The translations under genes and the position numbers were made by a program. This document shows positions 4,997 through 5,610 of a DNA stretch of 5,610 nucleotides, piece by piece; position 1 is the first letter of the stretch; the number at the start of each line of letters is the position of its first letter. A model generated the notes under the pieces. That model saw nothing but the letters and a program-made list of their open reading frames with translations. It had not been told where the DNA came from and did no database searches. Source of the DNA: an uncultured Collinsella sp. (lineage in GTDB: Bacteria; Actinomycetota; Coriobacteriia; Coriobacteriales; Coriobacteriaceae); assembly GCA_902489955.1 (NCBI GenBank), contig CABUBY010000106.1, forward strand, positions 1 through 5,610, given 5' to 3'.

Positions 4997-5610
4997 AATG
5001 GGTAGGGTCAGTGGAAATGTTAGAGTCCGCGGGCACAATGCCAAGGATGTGCTCCAGGGTATCGAGCAGCTCATGCGGCATGGTCGACACCACATGAACC
5101 TCGGCGCCGCGACTGGTAAGGCTTGCGAGTAAATCGTCACGATGATACTCGTCAAGCGTCATGCCGTCAGCGTTGAACATGAGCTTAGGCACAAAGAGCA
5201 TAACCCCCGACAGATCTTGGGGCAGCTGTTCCAGAATGTCGCAGGCGACGATGAGGCCGGTCACGTCCACGTTGCCGCCAAAGTAGCGATTCTTGATGGC
5301 CGTGACGGTGCCGGCGAGTCCCTGCGGCGATTCCACGAAACGTGCCACGGTGTCGCGTGCGCTGGCGCCCGAGAGGCACAGCAGGTGCTGGCTGCGAGTG
5401 GCGATGGCCTCGCGGACGCGGGCCAGTCGCGAGGCATCGGCGGCAAGCACGTCGTCGGTCTCGTCCAGATACGAGCGGATCATGCCGATGCCGTCGTAGT
5501 ACTGCGGGTAACCGTCGTAAAAGTCTGCCTCGGGAGGATCGATGCCGGCGTCCAGATAGAACTCGTCGCTCATCTGGAAGGTGTGGCGGCCAAAGCGCTC
5601 ATAGGCGCGG
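4995..5610 (-). CDS. DUF512 domain protein (radical-SAM-like family), C-terminal part
   Basis: This is the 3' part of a gene running off the right edge of the window. The frame stays open through position 5610 and the residues before the internal Met at 5573 (Arg-Ala-Tyr-Glu-Arg-Phe-Gly...) continue the family pattern, so 5573 is not the start. About 205 codons are visible. Family marks are the Ser-Asp-Glu-Phe-Tyr-Leu motif next to that Met, an Asp-Gly-Tyr-Pro-Gln segment, Gly-Ile-Gly-Met-Ile-Arg, then Asn-Arg-Tyr-Phe-Gly-Gly followed by Val-Thr-Gly-Leu, and a Leu-Phe-Val-Pro-Lys-Leu-Met segment near the end. Proteins with this domain usually have about 430-460 residues, with an N-terminal PDZ-like part and a radical-SAM-like core, and are described as putative Fe-S oxidoreductases. 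The reaction is unknown. The gene commonly sits just upstream of der, as here, with a 10-base gap. It ends at TAA 4997-4995. The family call is firm; the function is not known. Confidence 0.88.
   Translation of the reverse strand, partial: RAYERFGRHTFQMSDEFYLDAGIDPPEADFYDGYPQYYDGIGMIRSYLDETDDVLAADASRLARVREAIATRSQHLLCLSGASARDTVARFVESPQGLAGTVTAIKNRYFGGNVDVTGLIVACDILEQLPQDLSGVMLFVPKLMFNADGMTLDEYHRDDLLASLTSRGAEVHVVSTMPHELLDTLEHILGIVPADSNISTDPTH

Noticed and set aside
3419..5005. A 528-codon open frame on the plus strand opposite der and plsY.
   Set aside because: Its composition is low-complexity (Val, Asp, Gly, Arg, His rich) and matches no family. It mirrors the codon pattern of der and plsY, both strongly supported on the minus strand. 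It is an antisense shadow common in GC-rich DNA.
4985..5155. An upstream in-frame extension of der by 57 residues starting at ATG 5155.
   Set aside because: The extra residues do not resemble Der and lie entirely within the DUF512 coding region. The strong Shine-Dalgarno at 4996-4990 points to 4984.
5571..5573. The ATG at 5573 as the start of a short 192-residue protein.
   Set aside because: The frame stays open to the window edge and the residues before the Met continue the DUF512 family pattern, so it is an internal methionine.
1..5610. Promoters, rho-independent terminators, tRNAs, insertion sequences, CRISPR repeats or other non-coding structure.
   Set aside because: Gaps between genes are 18 bases or shorter and hold only Shine-Dalgarno sites. 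I saw no hairpin followed by a T-run, no tRNA-like fold and no repeat array.

Overview
The window reads as a stretch of bacterial chromosome in which every recognisable gene lies on the minus strand. Transcription therefore runs from high to low coordinates. The DNA is GC-rich with strong G/C preference at third codon positions. Protein style and gene order (DUF512 protein, der, plsY, gpsA, then rpe, a cysteine desulfurase and a Nif3-like gene) suggest a Gram-positive lineage. My best guess is an actinobacterium of the Coriobacteriia, such as Collinsella; this comes from remembered family resemblance, not from a search.

Layout in transcription order: the C-terminal part of a DUF512 protein cut by the window edge (5610-4995); der, a double-GTPase ribosome assembly factor (4984-3650); plsY, a membrane glycerol-3-phosphate acyltransferase (3657-2974); a damaged gpsA, glycerol-3-phosphate dehydrogenase (2964-2015); rpe, ribulose-phosphate 3-epimerase (1996-1325); a NifS/IscS-type cysteine desulfurase (1318-140); and the first 47 codons of a Nif3-like metal-binding protein (143-1). 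Junctions are overlaps of 4 or 8 bases or gaps of 6 to 18 bases, and most starts have a clear Shine-Dalgarno, in some cases lying inside or across the stop of the preceding gene. This looks like one translationally packed operon. I see no promoter, terminator, RNA gene, mobile element or CRISPR array, and no gene-free stretch longer than 18 bases.

The genes are housekeeping. GpsA makes sn-glycerol-3-phosphate, which PlsY acylates in the first step of phospholipid synthesis. Der matures the 50S ribosomal subunit. Rpe belongs to the pentose phosphate pathway. The cysteine desulfurase supplies sulfur for Fe-S clusters or tRNA thiolation.

The one real anomaly is gpsA. It lacks about 10 codons just after the Gly-rich nucleotide-binding loop (in frame) and about 28 bases at the conserved Ser-Arg-Asn motif (frameshift). 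Either this copy is a pseudogene or the sequence carries assembly errors. I found no evidence of a previously undescribed system.
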